Shown in pieces: positions 17,552 to 26,803 of a stretch of 47,162 nucleotides of DNA. A program made the position numbers and the translations under genes. Below the pieces are notes generated by a model, which saw only the letters and a list, made by a program, of their open reading frames with translations, was not told the origin of the DNA and made no database searches. The stretch is from contig JASGMV010000029.1 of NCBI GenBank assembly GCA_030156255.1, positions 1 through 47,162 on the forward strand. Reading direction: 5' to 3'. The stretch comes from Desulfovibrionales bacterium. Its GTDB lineage: Bacteria > Desulfobacterota > Desulfovibrionia > Desulfovibrionales > Desulfovibrionaceae. Positions within the stretch are counted from its first letter, which is position 1. Each line of letters starts with the position of its first letter.

Positions 17552-18217
17552 TCAATCGTCTTCCTCCGGCCAGGGCGTACAGTCTCTGGCCGGCGCGTAT
17601 CCTCTCCAGAAGGCCTCCCGCATCGTATTGAACAAAGCCCGGTGCTCTGAAGACATTCTCCTCGCATTTTTGAAGCTTTCGGGGCAGGCCCGGCGGGTGT
17701 TTCTGTTGCCGATCCATTTTTCACGGGCGGCTTCCAGCTTGAGCAGCATGGGCCAGAAGCCCTTTTGGCCCACCATGGCCAAACGCTGGGCGCCAAGCAC
17801 CTGCCGCATGTAATGCTTTGGCGAATCGGAAAACCAGTAGCAAAACGCCGCCCCTTGTTTCACCATCTCCAGATTGACGTTGGTTTTGTCCTCCAACTTG
17901 ACGATGGCCACCACGCGGCCGAACCGGTCGCGCCCCTTGCCCGCGGGAATGACGGCTACCTGCTTGCCGAGAACCATCTCCTCCAGAACCGACCGGCTGG
18001 TAGCCGCATAGCGCTGTTCAGGACGGTCTTTTTTTCCGGTCTCCGGGGCGTCGATTCCGGCCAGGCGAACGATGGTTCCGTCCTGCGTAACGAATGTATC
18101 GCCGTCCAAAACGGTCTTGACCACGGGCGGCGGCGCGTCCGTTTTGTTGGGCTCGCTCGCGAGCGCCATGCAGGGGAAACAAAGCAGAAAAAGCGTGCAG
18201 ACGACGAACTGGCGCAT
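17552..18217 (-). CDS. Secreted thermonuclease-family protein
   Basis: 221 residues with a signal peptide (1-20, ending ALA). The staphylococcal-nuclease fold is clear: VLDGDTFVTQDGTIVRLAGIDAPE (about 36-59) with the calcium Asp and first catalytic Arg, then RYAATSR and RDRFGRVVA with the second Arg region. About 70 C-terminal residues extend past the domain with Cys and Arg-rich sequence. Expected to cut nucleic acid in the periplasm or outside. The start is uncertain: ATG 18217 is used, with a TTG at 18229; neither has a good ribosome site. It lies after a terminator, in line with glgP. Confidence 0.85.
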   Translation of the reverse strand: MRQFVVCTLFLLCFPCMALASEPNKTDAPPPVVKTVLDGDTFVTQDGTIVRLAGIDAPETGKKDRPEQRYAATSRSVLEEMVLGKQVAVIPAGKGRDRFGRVVAIVKLEDKTNVNLEMVKQGAAFCYWFSDSPKHYMRQVLGAQRLAMVGQKGFWPMLLKLEAAREKWIGNRNTRRACPESFKNARRMSSEHRALFNTMREAFWRGYAPARDCTPWPEEDD

Positions 18218-18219
18218 AG

Positions 18220-18262
18220 TGCAAAACAAAAAGGTAACAGGCGCCCCGAAGCCGGGGCGCCT
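18220..18262 (-). terminator. Rho-independent terminator of glgP
   Basis: A 10-bp stem, AGGCGCCCCG with CGGGGCGCCT, loop GCTT (18239-18262), lies 8 bases after the glgP stop and is followed by GTTACCTTTTTGTTTTG. The tail runs into the start region of the nuclease gene, so that gene must have its own promoter or depend on read-through. Confidence 0.85.
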
Positions 18263-18270
18263 TGGTGATT

Positions 18271-20847
18271 TTATTGTTCAGGTTTGGCCCAACAAATCAG
18301 GCCAAGAGAGCGCGGGTCGATGAGCAGGGGGTGGTGCGGAAGCACCCGCACGGTGAACCCGAACCGCCCTGCGTTTTGCGGAAGCACTTCGCCCCGATAC
18401 AGGCGCCAACCTCCGCCCAGGTCCTTGTCGGGCGCCATGGGAGCGGTTTTGCGCCGTTGGAAATTGCCGTCCTGATTCACGGCCCCGTAGTAGACCTCCA
18501 CCAGGAAATCCTCGGGATTGCGGCCGCCGGTCTGCACTTCCGCCTCCAAAATGACCGGTTCCTCCACGTAAAGCTTCTCCGGCGCTTCGGCCGTGACGTT
18601 GCGCACCTGCACCGCGCCCCAGACGGTCATCATTTCCATGCGCCAGGCGGCGAGTTCCTTGGAGGCCTTGAACTGGTCGGCGACCAGTTGGTTGTAGTTG
18701 CGGATGGCGGGGATATAGGCCTTGTTGACGTAATCCTCCACCATGCGATGTGCGTTGAACACCGGCCCCAGCTCCATGAACGCCTTTTTCATCTTGGCGA
18801 TCCAGCTCCGAGGCAGGTTGTCGTGCCCGCGATCATAGTAGTCGGGCACGATCTCGTTTTCCAATACGGTGTACAGGGTCTGGCTTTCCACAAAGTCCTG
18901 GTAGGCGTGGTCCGCATACTCCTCGCCGCGGCCAATGGCCCACCCCACGCTGTTGTCCGCCAGATAGGCCTCGTCCCACCAGCCGTCCAGCGTGGAGAAC
19001 TGAAGCACGCCGTTGGCCATGGCTTTCATGCCGCTGGTGCCGCAGGCCTCCAGCGGACGCCGGGGATTGTTCAGCCAAATATCGCATCCCTGGACCATGC
19101 GGCTGGCGACCTTCATATCGTAGTCTTCGAGGAACACCATATTGTAACGGCAGTCCTCCCGGCGGCAAAGCTGGACCAGCTCCTGAATGAGCTTCTTTCC
19201 CTCGTTGTCCTGCGGATGCGCCTTGCCCGCGAAAATGAACTGCACGGGCTGCTGTTTGTTGGACACCAGCTTGATAAGCCGCTCTTTGTCCTTGAGCAGC
19301 ATGTTGGCCCGCTTGTACGTAGCGAAACGGCGGGCGAAGCCGATGGTCAGCGCCTGCGGGTCCAGCACCTCTTCGGCGATTTTTATCTCCTCGTAGCGGG
19401 CGCCCTTGCCTTCGAGCTGCCGGCGCAGCCGAATCCGAACGAAGCTGATGAGCCGCTCCTTGAGCCGCTCGTGGGTCCGCCAAAGCTCCGCTTCGGGAAT
19501 GGTCTTGGCCTGAAGCCAGATGCGGCCGCAGTCCGGGTCCTCCCGCCAGTTGCCCCCAAGGTACCGGTCGAAGAGCTGCCCCATGTCAGAGGCCACCCAG
19601 GTCGGCATGTGCACCCCGTTGGTGACGGCTCCGATGGGCACGTCGTCCACGGGATATTGCGGCCAGATGCGCTTCCACATGTTGCGCGACACGGCGCCGT
19701 GAAGTTTGCTCACTCCGTTGTTGAACCGGGAAAGCCGCAGCGCCAGAACCGTCATGCAGAAAGTTTCGGAGTCGTCCCGGGGGTCTTCACGGCCCAGGGC
19801 GACGAAGACCTTGTAGGCTAGGCCAAGGCTTTTGGCGTACCCTTCAAAATAGGGGCGCATCATTTCGGGATCGAAGCGGTCGTTGCCGGCCGGCACGGGC
19901 GTGTGCGTCGTGAACACGCTGCTGGAGGCCACCAGCTCCGATGCGGCTTCGAAGGAGAGCTTGCAGTCGTTCATGAAGATGCGGATGCGCTCCAGCCCGG
20001 CGAAGGCCGAGTGGCCTTCATTCATATGGATGACCTTGGGAGCGAGCCCCAGCGCGTCCAAGGCCTTGACGCCGCCGATGCCCAGCAAAATTTCCTGCCA
20101 CAACCGCATCTCCACGCCGCCGCCGTAGAGCCGCGAGGTCACCTCCCTGAGGTGGGGAGGATTCTCGGGGAGGTGCGCGTCCAGCAGGAACAGCGAAACC
20201 CGGCCCACTGCCACTTTCCAGATGCGGGCCTTCAGTTCCTGCTCGGCCAGGTAGACGGAAACGACCACATCGGCGCCGTCTTCGTTCTTGACCAACTCCA
20301 TGGGCATGGATTCGAAATCCGAAGCCGGATAGCGCTCCTGCTGCCAGGCGTCCGGAGTCAGGTACTGCCTGAAATATCCCTGCTGGTACGCCAGGCCGAT
20401 GGCTACAAAGGGCAGGTTCAGGTCCGAGGCGGACTTGACGTGGTCTCCGGCCAGAATGCCCAGGCCGCCGGAATAGATCGGCAGGCTCAGGGCCAAGCCG
20501 TACTCCATGCTGAAGTAGGCCACCACGGGCTCGCCTTTCTTTTCATCGGGAAACGGCAAAAACCAAGCGTCCCGCTCCAGGTACCGGCGCTGCTCCTCCA
20601 GGGCGGAATCCATCCGGTCCAGGAAAAACTGGTCCCGGGACAACTCCTCCAGCGTCTTTTGCGGCAGACGGTTCAGGAACAGCACCGGATTTTGCTCCAC
20701 GTCCCGCCATAACTCCGGATCGATCTTGGCGAACAGGGCGGTCAACTGGTCGCTCCAGGTAAACCAGAGGTTGTTGGCCAACTCCCACAGGCCGGACAGG
20801 GGGCGGGGAATCCTAGGAACCACGCTGTACACACGGAGAGGTTGCAT
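18271..20847 (-). CDS. glgP: Alpha-glucan (glycogen) phosphorylase, short type
   Basis: 858 residues. A DUF3417-type N-terminal segment (PRPLSGLWELANNLWFTWS, about 13-31) precedes the GT35 phosphorylase core, the architecture of the short bacterial/archaeal family rather than the E. coli type. Active-site landmarks include YSGGLGILAGDH (about 124-135), NEGHSAF, and GTSGMKA with the pyridoxal-phosphate Lys near residue 608. It releases glucose-1-phosphate from storage glucan. ATG 20847 is chosen for AAGGAG seven bases ahead; the frame is open to 21654, but that extension is antisense to dut and argD. Confidence 0.95.
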   Translation of the reverse strand: MQPLRVYSVVPRIPRPLSGLWELANNLWFTWSDQLTALFAKIDPELWRDVEQNPVLFLNRLPQKTLEELSRDQFFLDRMDSALEEQRRYLERDAWFLPFPDEKKGEPVVAYFSMEYGLALSLPIYSGGLGILAGDHVKSASDLNLPFVAIGLAYQQGYFRQYLTPDAWQQERYPASDFESMPMELVKNEDGADVVVSVYLAEQELKARIWKVAVGRVSLFLLDAHLPENPPHLREVTSRLYGGGVEMRLWQEILLGIGGVKALDALGLAPKVIHMNEGHSAFAGLERIRIFMNDCKLSFEAASELVASSSVFTTHTPVPAGNDRFDPEMMRPYFEGYAKSLGLAYKVFVALGREDPRDDSETFCMTVLALRLSRFNNGVSKLHGAVSRNMWKRIWPQYPVDDVPIGAVTNGVHMPTWVASDMGQLFDRYLGGNWREDPDCGRIWLQAKTIPEAELWRTHERLKERLISFVRIRLRRQLEGKGARYEEIKIAEEVLDPQALTIGFARRFATYKRANMLLKDKERLIKLVSNKQQPVQFIFAGKAHPQDNEGKKLIQELVQLCRREDCRYNMVFLEDYDMKVASRMVQGCDIWLNNPRRPLEACGTSGMKAMANGVLQFSTLDGWWDEAYLADNSVGWAIGRGEEYADHAYQDFVESQTLYTVLENEIVPDYYDRGHDNLPRSWIAKMKKAFMELGPVFNAHRMVEDYVNKAYIPAIRNYNQLVADQFKASKELAAWRMEMMTVWGAVQVRNVTAEAPEKLYVEEPVILEAEVQTGGRNPEDFLVEVYYGAVNQDGNFQRRKTAPMAPDKDLGGGWRLYRGEVLPQNAGRFGFTVRVLPHHPLLIDPRSLGLICWAKPEQ

Positions 20848-20946
20848 GCTTTGCTCCTTAACGAACAATAATCGCCAGACTGAATGGATTAGGCTGAATC
20901 TGCCCAAATCCCGTTGGAAAAGCAAGACTACCCAGAGGTTCACGCG

Positions 20947-20975
20947 TTGCGTTTTGGCTACAGCTTGACTATCAG
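20947..20975 (+). promoter_or_regulatory. Candidate sigma70 promoter for dut
   Basis: TTGCGT, 17 bases, TATCAG in the 195-base divergent region between glgP and dut. Match quality is moderate. No other feature is evident in this region apart from the glgP ribosome site. Confidence 0.35.
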
Positions 20976-21042
20976 AAGCCAAAGGAGTTGAAAACAAGGC
21001 GGCCCGGTTTTCGGCCGGCCTACAAAATCGACGGGAGCGTCC

Positions 21043-21540
21043 ATGCCGCAGCCTCACGCTTTTGAACCTGCTGACGCAAGCCTTCCCCAGGTGGGATTGA
21101 AGGTCAAGCTTCTCAATCCCCTGCTGGATCAGTATCCTCCGAAGCCGGCGACCGAGCGCTCGGCCGGACTGGACCTGCGGGCGTGCATTCAGGAGGAGCG
21201 TCTGGAAATCGCTCCCGGCCAGCGGGCCAAGATTCCGACCGGCCTGGCCATGGAGGTCGAGGCGCCCGGAGTGGCGGGACTGGTCTGCTCCCGCAGCGGC
21301 CTGGGCGCCAAGGAGGGGCTCACCGTGGCCCAGGGCGTCGGATTGATCGACCCGGATTACCGGGGAGAAATCATCGTCTGGCTCTTGAACACCTCGCAGG
21401 CCCCCGTGAGCGTAGAGCGCGGGCAACGCATCGCCCAGTTGGTTCTCATCCCCGTGCTTCACCCTCTTGTGCGCGTATGCGCCGAGCTTGAAAAAACCGA
21501 ACGCGGCGCCGGAGGCTTCGGCCATACGGGCAAAAATTGA
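21043..21540 (+). CDS. dut: dUTP diphosphatase
   Basis: 165 residues, a trimeric-type dUTPase that hydrolyses dUTP to dUMP, keeping uracil out of DNA. Five family motifs are present: SAGLDLRA (about 40-47), SRSGLGAKEGL (about 83-93), GLIDPDYRGEI (catalytic Asp nearby, about 99-109), RGQRIAQLV, and the C-terminal Phe arm ERGAGGFGHTG (about 153-163). An N-terminal extension of about 18 residues precedes the usual start. It heads a plus-strand run with argD 58 bases downstream. Confidence 0.95.
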   Translation: MPQPHAFEPADASLPQVGLKVKLLNPLLDQYPPKPATERSAGLDLRACIQEERLEIAPGQRAKIPTGLAMEVEAPGVAGLVCSRSGLGAKEGLTVAQGVGLIDPDYRGEIIVWLLNTSQAPVSVERGQRIAQLVLIPVLHPLVRVCAELEKTERGAGGFGHTGKN

Positions 21541-21598
21541 CCGTACGGCGGTCCGCCGTTCACAGCAAACCATGCAACTACATTGAAGGAGTCGGAAA

Positions 21599-22804
21599 AT
21601 GTCCACCACTGAAGCCGCGGTCATCGAGCAGGAATCGCGGCTCATCATGAACACGTACGCCCGTTATCCCATCGTGATCGACCGCGCCAAAGACGCGCGG
21701 CTCTACGATCTGGACGGCAAGGAGTACGTGGATCTGCTGGCCGGCATCGCCGTCGTCAACGTGGGGCACTGCCGGGAGGAGATCGCCCAAGCCATCGCCG
21801 ACCAGGCCCGCGCCATGGTTCACGTCTCCAACCTGTTCTACCAGAAAAAGCAGGTGGAGCTGGCCGAACGCCTGTTGGAGACCTGCCAGGCGGACAAGGT
21901 CTTTTTTTGCAACTCCGGCGCCGAGGCCAACGAAGCGGCCATCAAGCTCGCCCGCCGCTACATGCGGGACGTCAAGGGACGCGACGCCTATGAGATCATC
22001 AGCCTGGAGAACTCCTTCCACGGCCGGACCATGGGCACGCTGGCGGCCACGGGCCAGTGCGGCCTGCGCCGCGGCTTCGAGCCCTTGCCCGGCGGCTTCA
22101 AGAACGTACCTGCCAACGACATCTGCGCTATGCGCGAGGCCGTGGACGAGCACACCGCCGCGGTGATCATCGAAATGGTCCAGGGCGAGGGCGGCGTTCT
22201 CCCTCTGGATGCGGCCTACGTCAACGATCTCATGGCCCTGCTCAAGGATCGGGACGTGTTGCTCATCGTGGATGAAATCCAAACCGGCCTGGGGCGCACC
22301 GGCGCCTTCTGGGCTCACGAACATTTCAATCTGAAGCCGGACATCTTCACCTGCGCCAAGGCGCTGGCCGGGGGCCTGCCCATGGGCGCCATGCTGGCCA
22401 CGGAGGAAGTCGCCCGCGGCTTCACCCCGGGCGCGCACGCCACCACCTTCGGCGGCGGACCGGTGCTTTGCGCCGCTGCGCTGAAGGTGCTGGACATCAT
22501 CCGGGACGAAAACCTCGTGGAGCGCAGCCGCAAACTTGGCGAATCGACGCTGGCCATGCTCAAAGAGCTCATCCTGATCCATCCCGGCAAAATCCGGCAC
22601 GTGCGCGGCATGGGCCTCATGATCGGCGTGGAGCTGTCCTTCCCCGGCCAAGAGGTTCACCGGGCTCTGCTGGACAAGGGTTTTGTCTGCAATCTGGCCC
22701 AGGGCCGCATCCTGCGCCTTGTGCCCCCATTGATCATCGAACAGGCCGACATCGAGGCCTTTGTCGCGGCGTTGAACGAAGTTTTGGCCGCAGTGGAGGA
22801 TTAA
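21599..22804 (+). CDS. argD: Acetylornithine aminotransferase
   Basis: 401 residues, pyridoxal-phosphate class III aminotransferase converting N-acetylglutamate semialdehyde to N-acetylornithine in arginine synthesis (often also used in lysine synthesis). FCNSGAEANEAAIKLARRY (about 102-120), the VDEIQTGLGRTG cofactor Asp region (about 222-233) and CAKALAGGLPMGAM with the Schiff-base Lys (about 251) are intact. GAAGGAG precedes the ATG. Closely related class III enzymes act on ornithine or GABA, but length and motifs favour ArgD. Confidence 0.93.
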   Translation: MSTTEAAVIEQESRLIMNTYARYPIVIDRAKDARLYDLDGKEYVDLLAGIAVVNVGHCREEIAQAIADQARAMVHVSNLFYQKKQVELAERLLETCQADKVFFCNSGAEANEAAIKLARRYMRDVKGRDAYEIISLENSFHGRTMGTLAATGQCGLRRGFEPLPGGFKNVPANDICAMREAVDEHTAAVIIEMVQGEGGVLPLDAAYVNDLMALLKDRDVLLIVDEIQTGLGRTGAFWAHEHFNLKPDIFTCAKALAGGLPMGAMLATEEVARGFTPGAHATTFGGGPVLCAAALKVLDIIRDENLVERSRKLGESTLAMLKELILIHPGKIRHVRGMGLMIGVELSFPGQEVHRALLDKGFVCNLAQGRILRLVPPLIIEQADIEAFVAALNEVLAAVED

Positions 22805-22812
22805 ACCGAGCC

Positions 22813-23658
22813 ATGTCCGATCTGTCCCGCATCGTCTTCGCCCTGCCCAGTGAACTGGCCGAAGAGGCCTGTCTGGCCCTTACCGATCTGGCCCCGCAGG
22901 GGTGGGAGGAATCCGAGGAAAACGGAGAAACGACCTTTCGCATCCACCTGCACGAACGCGACCAGGCGGAGGACATCTCCCGCAAAATCAGCGCGCAATG
23001 GCCCGCCGCCGCGCCCGTGCTGGAAGACGTCGAGTCCTGCGACTGGTCCTCGGCCTGGAAGGAGTTCTTCACCCCCATCAACTGCGGAGAGCGATTCGAG
23101 ATCGTTCCGCCGTGGCTCGAAGACCAGGCCGACGGGAGCCTGACGACCATCGTCATCGAACCGCGCATGGCCTTCGGCACCGGGCATCACCCCACCACGG
23201 CGCTGTGCCTGGAGGCCATGGCCGACCTGGCCAGGGACGGACGCATCCAGCCGGGACAGAATTTCCTGGACCTTGGAACGGGCTCCGGCATTCTGGGCGT
23301 CGGACTGGCCAAGCTTGGCCTGGTCGGCCTGGGGCTGGACATCGATCCCATGGCCGTGTCCTGCGCCGCCGAAAATCTGGAGACCAACGGCGTGGCCGAC
23401 AAGATGGCCCTGGCCGTGGGCAGCCTCGACAGCTTGGCGCCCGGTCGGACCTTCGACGTGGTCACGGCCAACATCCTGAGCGGCCCGCTCATCTCCATGG
23501 CGCCGAGCATGGCCGGCGCCATGGCCGAGGGCGGGCGCCTGATCCTGTCGGGCATTCTCGTCGAGCAGGGACCGGACGTGCGCCAGGCCTACCAGGCGGC
23601 GGGGTTCGGCGAGCCGGAAATTCGCGAACAGGGCGAATGGTGCGCTCTGATCTTCTGA
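22813..23658 (+). CDS. prmA: Ribosomal protein L11 methyltransferase
   Basis: 281 residues. The N-terminal substrate-recognition domain (1-95) is followed by a class I methyltransferase domain with IEPRMAFGTGHHPTT (about 115-129), the SAM-binding LDLGTGSGILGVGLAKLG (about 152-169) and the VTANIL catalytic-loop motif. It trimethylates L11. ATG 22813 begins 8 bases after argD stops and matches the family N-terminus. Confidence 0.95.
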   Translation: MSDLSRIVFALPSELAEEACLALTDLAPQGWEESEENGETTFRIHLHERDQAEDISRKISAQWPAAAPVLEDVESCDWSSAWKEFFTPINCGERFEIVPPWLEDQADGSLTTIVIEPRMAFGTGHHPTTALCLEAMADLARDGRIQPGQNFLDLGTGSGILGVGLAKLGLVGLGLDIDPMAVSCAAENLETNGVADKMALAVGSLDSLAPGRTFDVVTANILSGPLISMAPSMAGAMAEGGRLILSGILVEQGPDVRQAYQAAGFGEPEIREQGEWCALIF

Positions 23659-23665
23659 GACGCCC

Positions 23666-24322
23666 GTGCGCATCGCCGACCGGCTTCTGGACATGCAGCA
23701 ACGCCTGCTCGACCGGCTCGGTCCGCGTCATTGGTGGCCCGCGGACTCGCCCTTCGAAGTGGCTCTGGGCGCCATCCTGACCCAGAACACGAACTGGACC
23801 AATGTGGAGAAAGCCCTGGACAACATCCGCCGGGCCGGCCTGCTGGACCCCGTTTCCCTGGCGACCCTACCCGAGGAGGAATTGGCCGAACTCATCCGGT
23901 CTTCAGGATATTATCGCCTCAAGGCGAATCGGTTGAAGTCTTTCCTGAGCTTCCTCGAATCGGAAAACGCGGCCGACCTTCGGCTCGGCCCGTTGCGGGA
24001 CCGGGATCCGGGCGAGCTGCGCCAGAAGCTCCTGGCGATCAAGGGCGTCGGGCCGGAGACGTGCGACTCCATCTTGCTGTATGCGCTGGACGCGCCCATA
24101 TTCGTCGTGGACGCCTACACGTGGCGCATTCTGACCCGGCACGGACTCATCACCGAAGACGCCGGCTACGGGGACATGCAACAGCTCTTCATGGACGCCC
24201 TGGAGCCGAATGTGGATACGTTCAAGGAATTCCACGCCCTCATCGTCCATGCAGCCAAGGATTGGTGCCGAAAGAACGAGCCGTTATGCCAGGAATGTCC
24301 TCTGGGCGAGACGCTTCCATAA
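23666..24322 (+). CDS. Endonuclease III-like DNA glycosylase (COG2231 type)
   Basis: 218 residues of the helix-hairpin-helix glycosylase fold, resembling the branch related to MagIII 3-methyladenine glycosylase. The N-terminal helix has TQNTNWTNVEKAL (about 39-51), the hairpin IKGVGPET sits at 125-132, and the catalytic Asp is Asp149 in VVDAYTWR. The Lys that gives lyase activity in Nth is Glu131 here, so a pure glycosylase is expected. Only three of the four cluster cysteines are present (201, 208, 211); the fourth is lost at the very C-terminus. Starts 7 bases after prmA. Confidence 0.85.
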   Translation: MRIADRLLDMQQRLLDRLGPRHWWPADSPFEVALGAILTQNTNWTNVEKALDNIRRAGLLDPVSLATLPEEELAELIRSSGYYRLKANRLKSFLSFLESENAADLRLGPLRDRDPGELRQKLLAIKGVGPETCDSILLYALDAPIFVVDAYTWRILTRHGLITEDAGYGDMQQLFMDALEPNVDTFKEFHALIVHAAKDWCRKNEPLCQECPLGETLP

Positions 24323-24345
24323 AACACCCGGCCGGTTGGCGGCGT

Positions 24346-25449
24346 ATGGCGTTGCGCGCCGTACTGCTCTGCCTGGCGCTGTCGCTTTCGTCGGCGGCCG
24401 GGCCGGCTCGCGCCAAAAACGCCGAGGAGTTGCAGGAGGCCATCAACGCAAGCCGGCAGGAGGCTCAAGCCAAAAAGGAGGAGCTTTCGCGCCTCAGCGG
24501 CCGCGAACGCAAGCTCCACGGCTCGTTGTCCGGGCTTGAAGACGACATCGAAAGCCTCACCAAAAGCGTGCGTTCCGAGCAGAAGAAGCTGGAGGCCATT
24601 CGCGGGGAGGGACAACGGGTCAAGGACGATTATTTCGCCTTGAAAAAGGAGCAGGAAGCCACCCGGGCTAGCCTCGAAAAATTGCTGCACTGCATTTGGC
24701 CGCTACGCATGCAAGGACTTGCGGCCACATTGCGGGGCTTGGGCGATTGGTCCAGCCTGGACCGAAAATTTACTTGGCTTGCGGCCGTGTATGGACAAAT
24801 CGACCGGGATATGCGGCGCATGGCCGACCAGGCCCGGCGGCTCTCCACCAATCTGGCCGAACAGGAGCGCCTGCGTCTGGAGAGCGAAGACCGCCTGGAC
24901 GCCGTCAACGCCGTCAAGGACACGCTGCTGGCCAAGAAGCTCGCGCTGCTGGCGGAGATCAAAAAAGTCCGGTCGCTCAAACTTTCGGCCGAAGACGAAC
25001 TCGACTCGGTCCTGTCGACCATCCACAGCCTGAACTATCAACTCAAAAGCCTAGTCGACCGCCGTATCAGCGCACTCAAGGGCTATTTGCCCTGGCCGGC
25101 CAAAGGCGAGGTCGTCTCCACGTTCAGCCTCGGCGCCAAACCGCCCCGCCACGGCCTGGGCGTCAAGCTCCCGGAAGGCGCGCCCGTACGGTCCGTGTTT
25201 TGGGGAAAGGTTGTCCACAACAACGTCTTGCGCGGTTTCGGCAACGTGGTTATCATTTATCACGGCGATGATTATTACAGCCTTTACGCCTACTTGTCCG
25301 AAAGCCGCGTCCGTATGGGGCAGGAAGTCGAAAAGGACGAGGTCATCGGCCGGGCCGGCTACTATCCCGAGGCCCACGCCGACGGACTTTATTTTGAATT
25401 GCGTTTTCACCAAAAACCAATTAACCCGAGCAAGTGGCTCTCGAAATGA
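24346..25449 (+). CDS. EnvC-like coiled-coil protein, decayed LytM domain
   Basis: 367 residues: signal peptide (1-23), a long coiled coil (about 24-235) and a C-terminal M23/LytM domain. The metal-binding positions of active LytM peptidases are replaced: H269-G-L-G-V273 lacks the Asp, the HxH motif is degenerate (LYAYL, LYFELRF), as in E. coli EnvC. It is therefore expected to activate periplasmic amidases at division rather than cut peptidoglycan itself. ATG 24346 is favoured because a signal peptide begins there; ATG 24295 or 24286, overlapping the previous gene, are alternatives. Followed by ctpA and a deacetylase-like gene. Confidence 0.85.
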   Translation: MALRAVLLCLALSLSSAAGPARAKNAEELQEAINASRQEAQAKKEELSRLSGRERKLHGSLSGLEDDIESLTKSVRSEQKKLEAIRGEGQRVKDDYFALKKEQEATRASLEKLLHCIWPLRMQGLAATLRGLGDWSSLDRKFTWLAAVYGQIDRDMRRMADQARRLSTNLAEQERLRLESEDRLDAVNAVKDTLLAKKLALLAEIKKVRSLKLSAEDELDSVLSTIHSLNYQLKSLVDRRISALKGYLPWPAKGEVVSTFSLGAKPPRHGLGVKLPEGAPVRSVFWGKVVHNNVLRGFGNVVIIYHGDDYYSLYAYLSESRVRMGQEVEKDEVIGRAGYYPEAHADGLYFELRFHQKPINPSKWLSK

Positions 25450-25492
25450 GAGCCCGGCCCGCTTATAGCCCCTACTCGATACGGAGGAGAGG

Positions 25493-26785
25493 ATGCGCAC
25501 TGCCTTGTGGATCGCTTCATTCGCCCTGCTTATAACGGTTGGACTCTCCCAGACGCCCAGCCTAGCCGACAGCACCGTCAGCCGCTTCGAACCCCTCAAA
25601 CGCTTCAGCAGGGTTCTCGACATCGTGGAAAGCCACTACGTCCAGAATATCACCCGCAAGGAGCTCATCACCGACGCCATCAAAGGCATGTTGCAGCAGC
25701 TTGATCCGCACTCCACCTACATGACCGACGATGAATTCAAGGACATGCAGATCAACACGAGCGGAGAATTTGGCGGCATCGGCATTGAAATCAGCATGGA
25801 GAACGGCCGGCTCATCGTGGTCTCCCCCATCGAAGACACGCCGGCCTACAAAGCCGGGCTCAAAGCCGGCGACCTCATCCTCGAAGTGGACGGCGAGACC
25901 ACCCAGGACATGACCTTGATGCAGGCGGTGAAAAGAATCCGCGGGCCCAAAGGCTCCAAGGTCACCCTGACGATCCTTCACGAAGGCGAGCAGCAGCCCG
26001 CGGAAGTGGCCATCACCCGCGGCACCATCCCCATCGTCAGCGTCAAGAGCCAGGTTCTCGAAGACGGCTACCTGTACATCCGGCTGACGCGGTTCAACGA
26101 GAACACCACGCACGACATGCGTGAGAAGCTTCAGGACTACGCCAAGAAGCATCAGTTGAAGGGGGTCGTACTCGATCTGCGCAACAACCCCGGCGGTCTG
26201 CTCGAACAGGCGGTGTCCGTGGCGGACACGTTCATCTCCGACGGTTTGATCGTCTATATCCAGGGACGCGATGCGGACCAGCGCAAAGACTACCCGGCCA
26301 AGAACGACGATGCGGACGTGAAGACGCCGCTGGTTGTGTTGATCAATCCCGGCAGCGCCTCGGCCTCGGAAATCGTGGCCGGCGCCCTGCAGGACCATAA
26401 CCGCGCTCTGCTCATCGGCGAGCGCACGTTCGGCAAGGGGTCGGTCCAGACGCTCATTCCCCTGGCCGACGGCTCCGGCATCAAACTTACCACCGCCCTT
26501 TACTACACGCCGAACGGCCGCTCCATCCAGGCCGAGGGCATCGAACCCGACGTGAAGGTTCCATTCATGGCGCCCGAACCGATGGACAATAAAAATCCGC
26601 GGCGCTTCATCCGGGAGAGGAATCTCACCCGCCACTTGAAGAACGCCAACGGCGATCATGAAAACGACGCTGAAGATGAAGAAGGCGAAAACGGCGGCGC
26701 TGCGAGCATGCTCGAAAAAGACAACCAGCTCCGCCTGGGCTTGGAGCTGGTCAAGGAACTGCCCCGGATGAAAAAAATCCAGTAG
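25493..26785 (+). CDS. ctpA: C-terminal processing protease (S41 family)
   Basis: 430 residues. Signal peptide (1-25), N-terminal helical part, PDZ domain (about 100-180, GIGIEISMENG and KAGLKAGDLI), then the S41 catalytic core with Ser in NPGSASASEIVAGAL (about 284-298) and Lys in FGKGSVQTL (about 313-321). It cleaves C-terminal tails of periplasmic proteins. GGAGG precedes the ATG. The envC-ctpA-yibQ order is conserved widely in proteobacteria, suggesting a shared cell-wall division role. Confidence 0.95.
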   Translation: MRTALWIASFALLITVGLSQTPSLADSTVSRFEPLKRFSRVLDIVESHYVQNITRKELITDAIKGMLQQLDPHSTYMTDDEFKDMQINTSGEFGGIGIEISMENGRLIVVSPIEDTPAYKAGLKAGDLILEVDGETTQDMTLMQAVKRIRGPKGSKVTLTILHEGEQQPAEVAITRGTIPIVSVKSQVLEDGYLYIRLTRFNENTTHDMREKLQDYAKKHQLKGVVLDLRNNPGGLLEQAVSVADTFISDGLIVYIQGRDADQRKDYPAKNDDADVKTPLVVLINPGSASASEIVAGALQDHNRALLIGERTFGKGSVQTLIPLADGSGIKLTTALYYTPNGRSIQAEGIEPDVKVPFMAPEPMDNKNPRRFIRERNLTRHLKNANGDHENDAEDEEGENGGAASMLEKDNQLRLGLELVKELPRMKKIQ

Positions 26786-26803
26786 CCGCGGCGAACGGTC
26801 CCG

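Noticed and set aside
20848-21654. N-terminal extension of glycogen phosphorylase to 21654
   Set aside because: The extension is antisense to dut and argD and has no ribosome site; ATG 20847 fits the family start.
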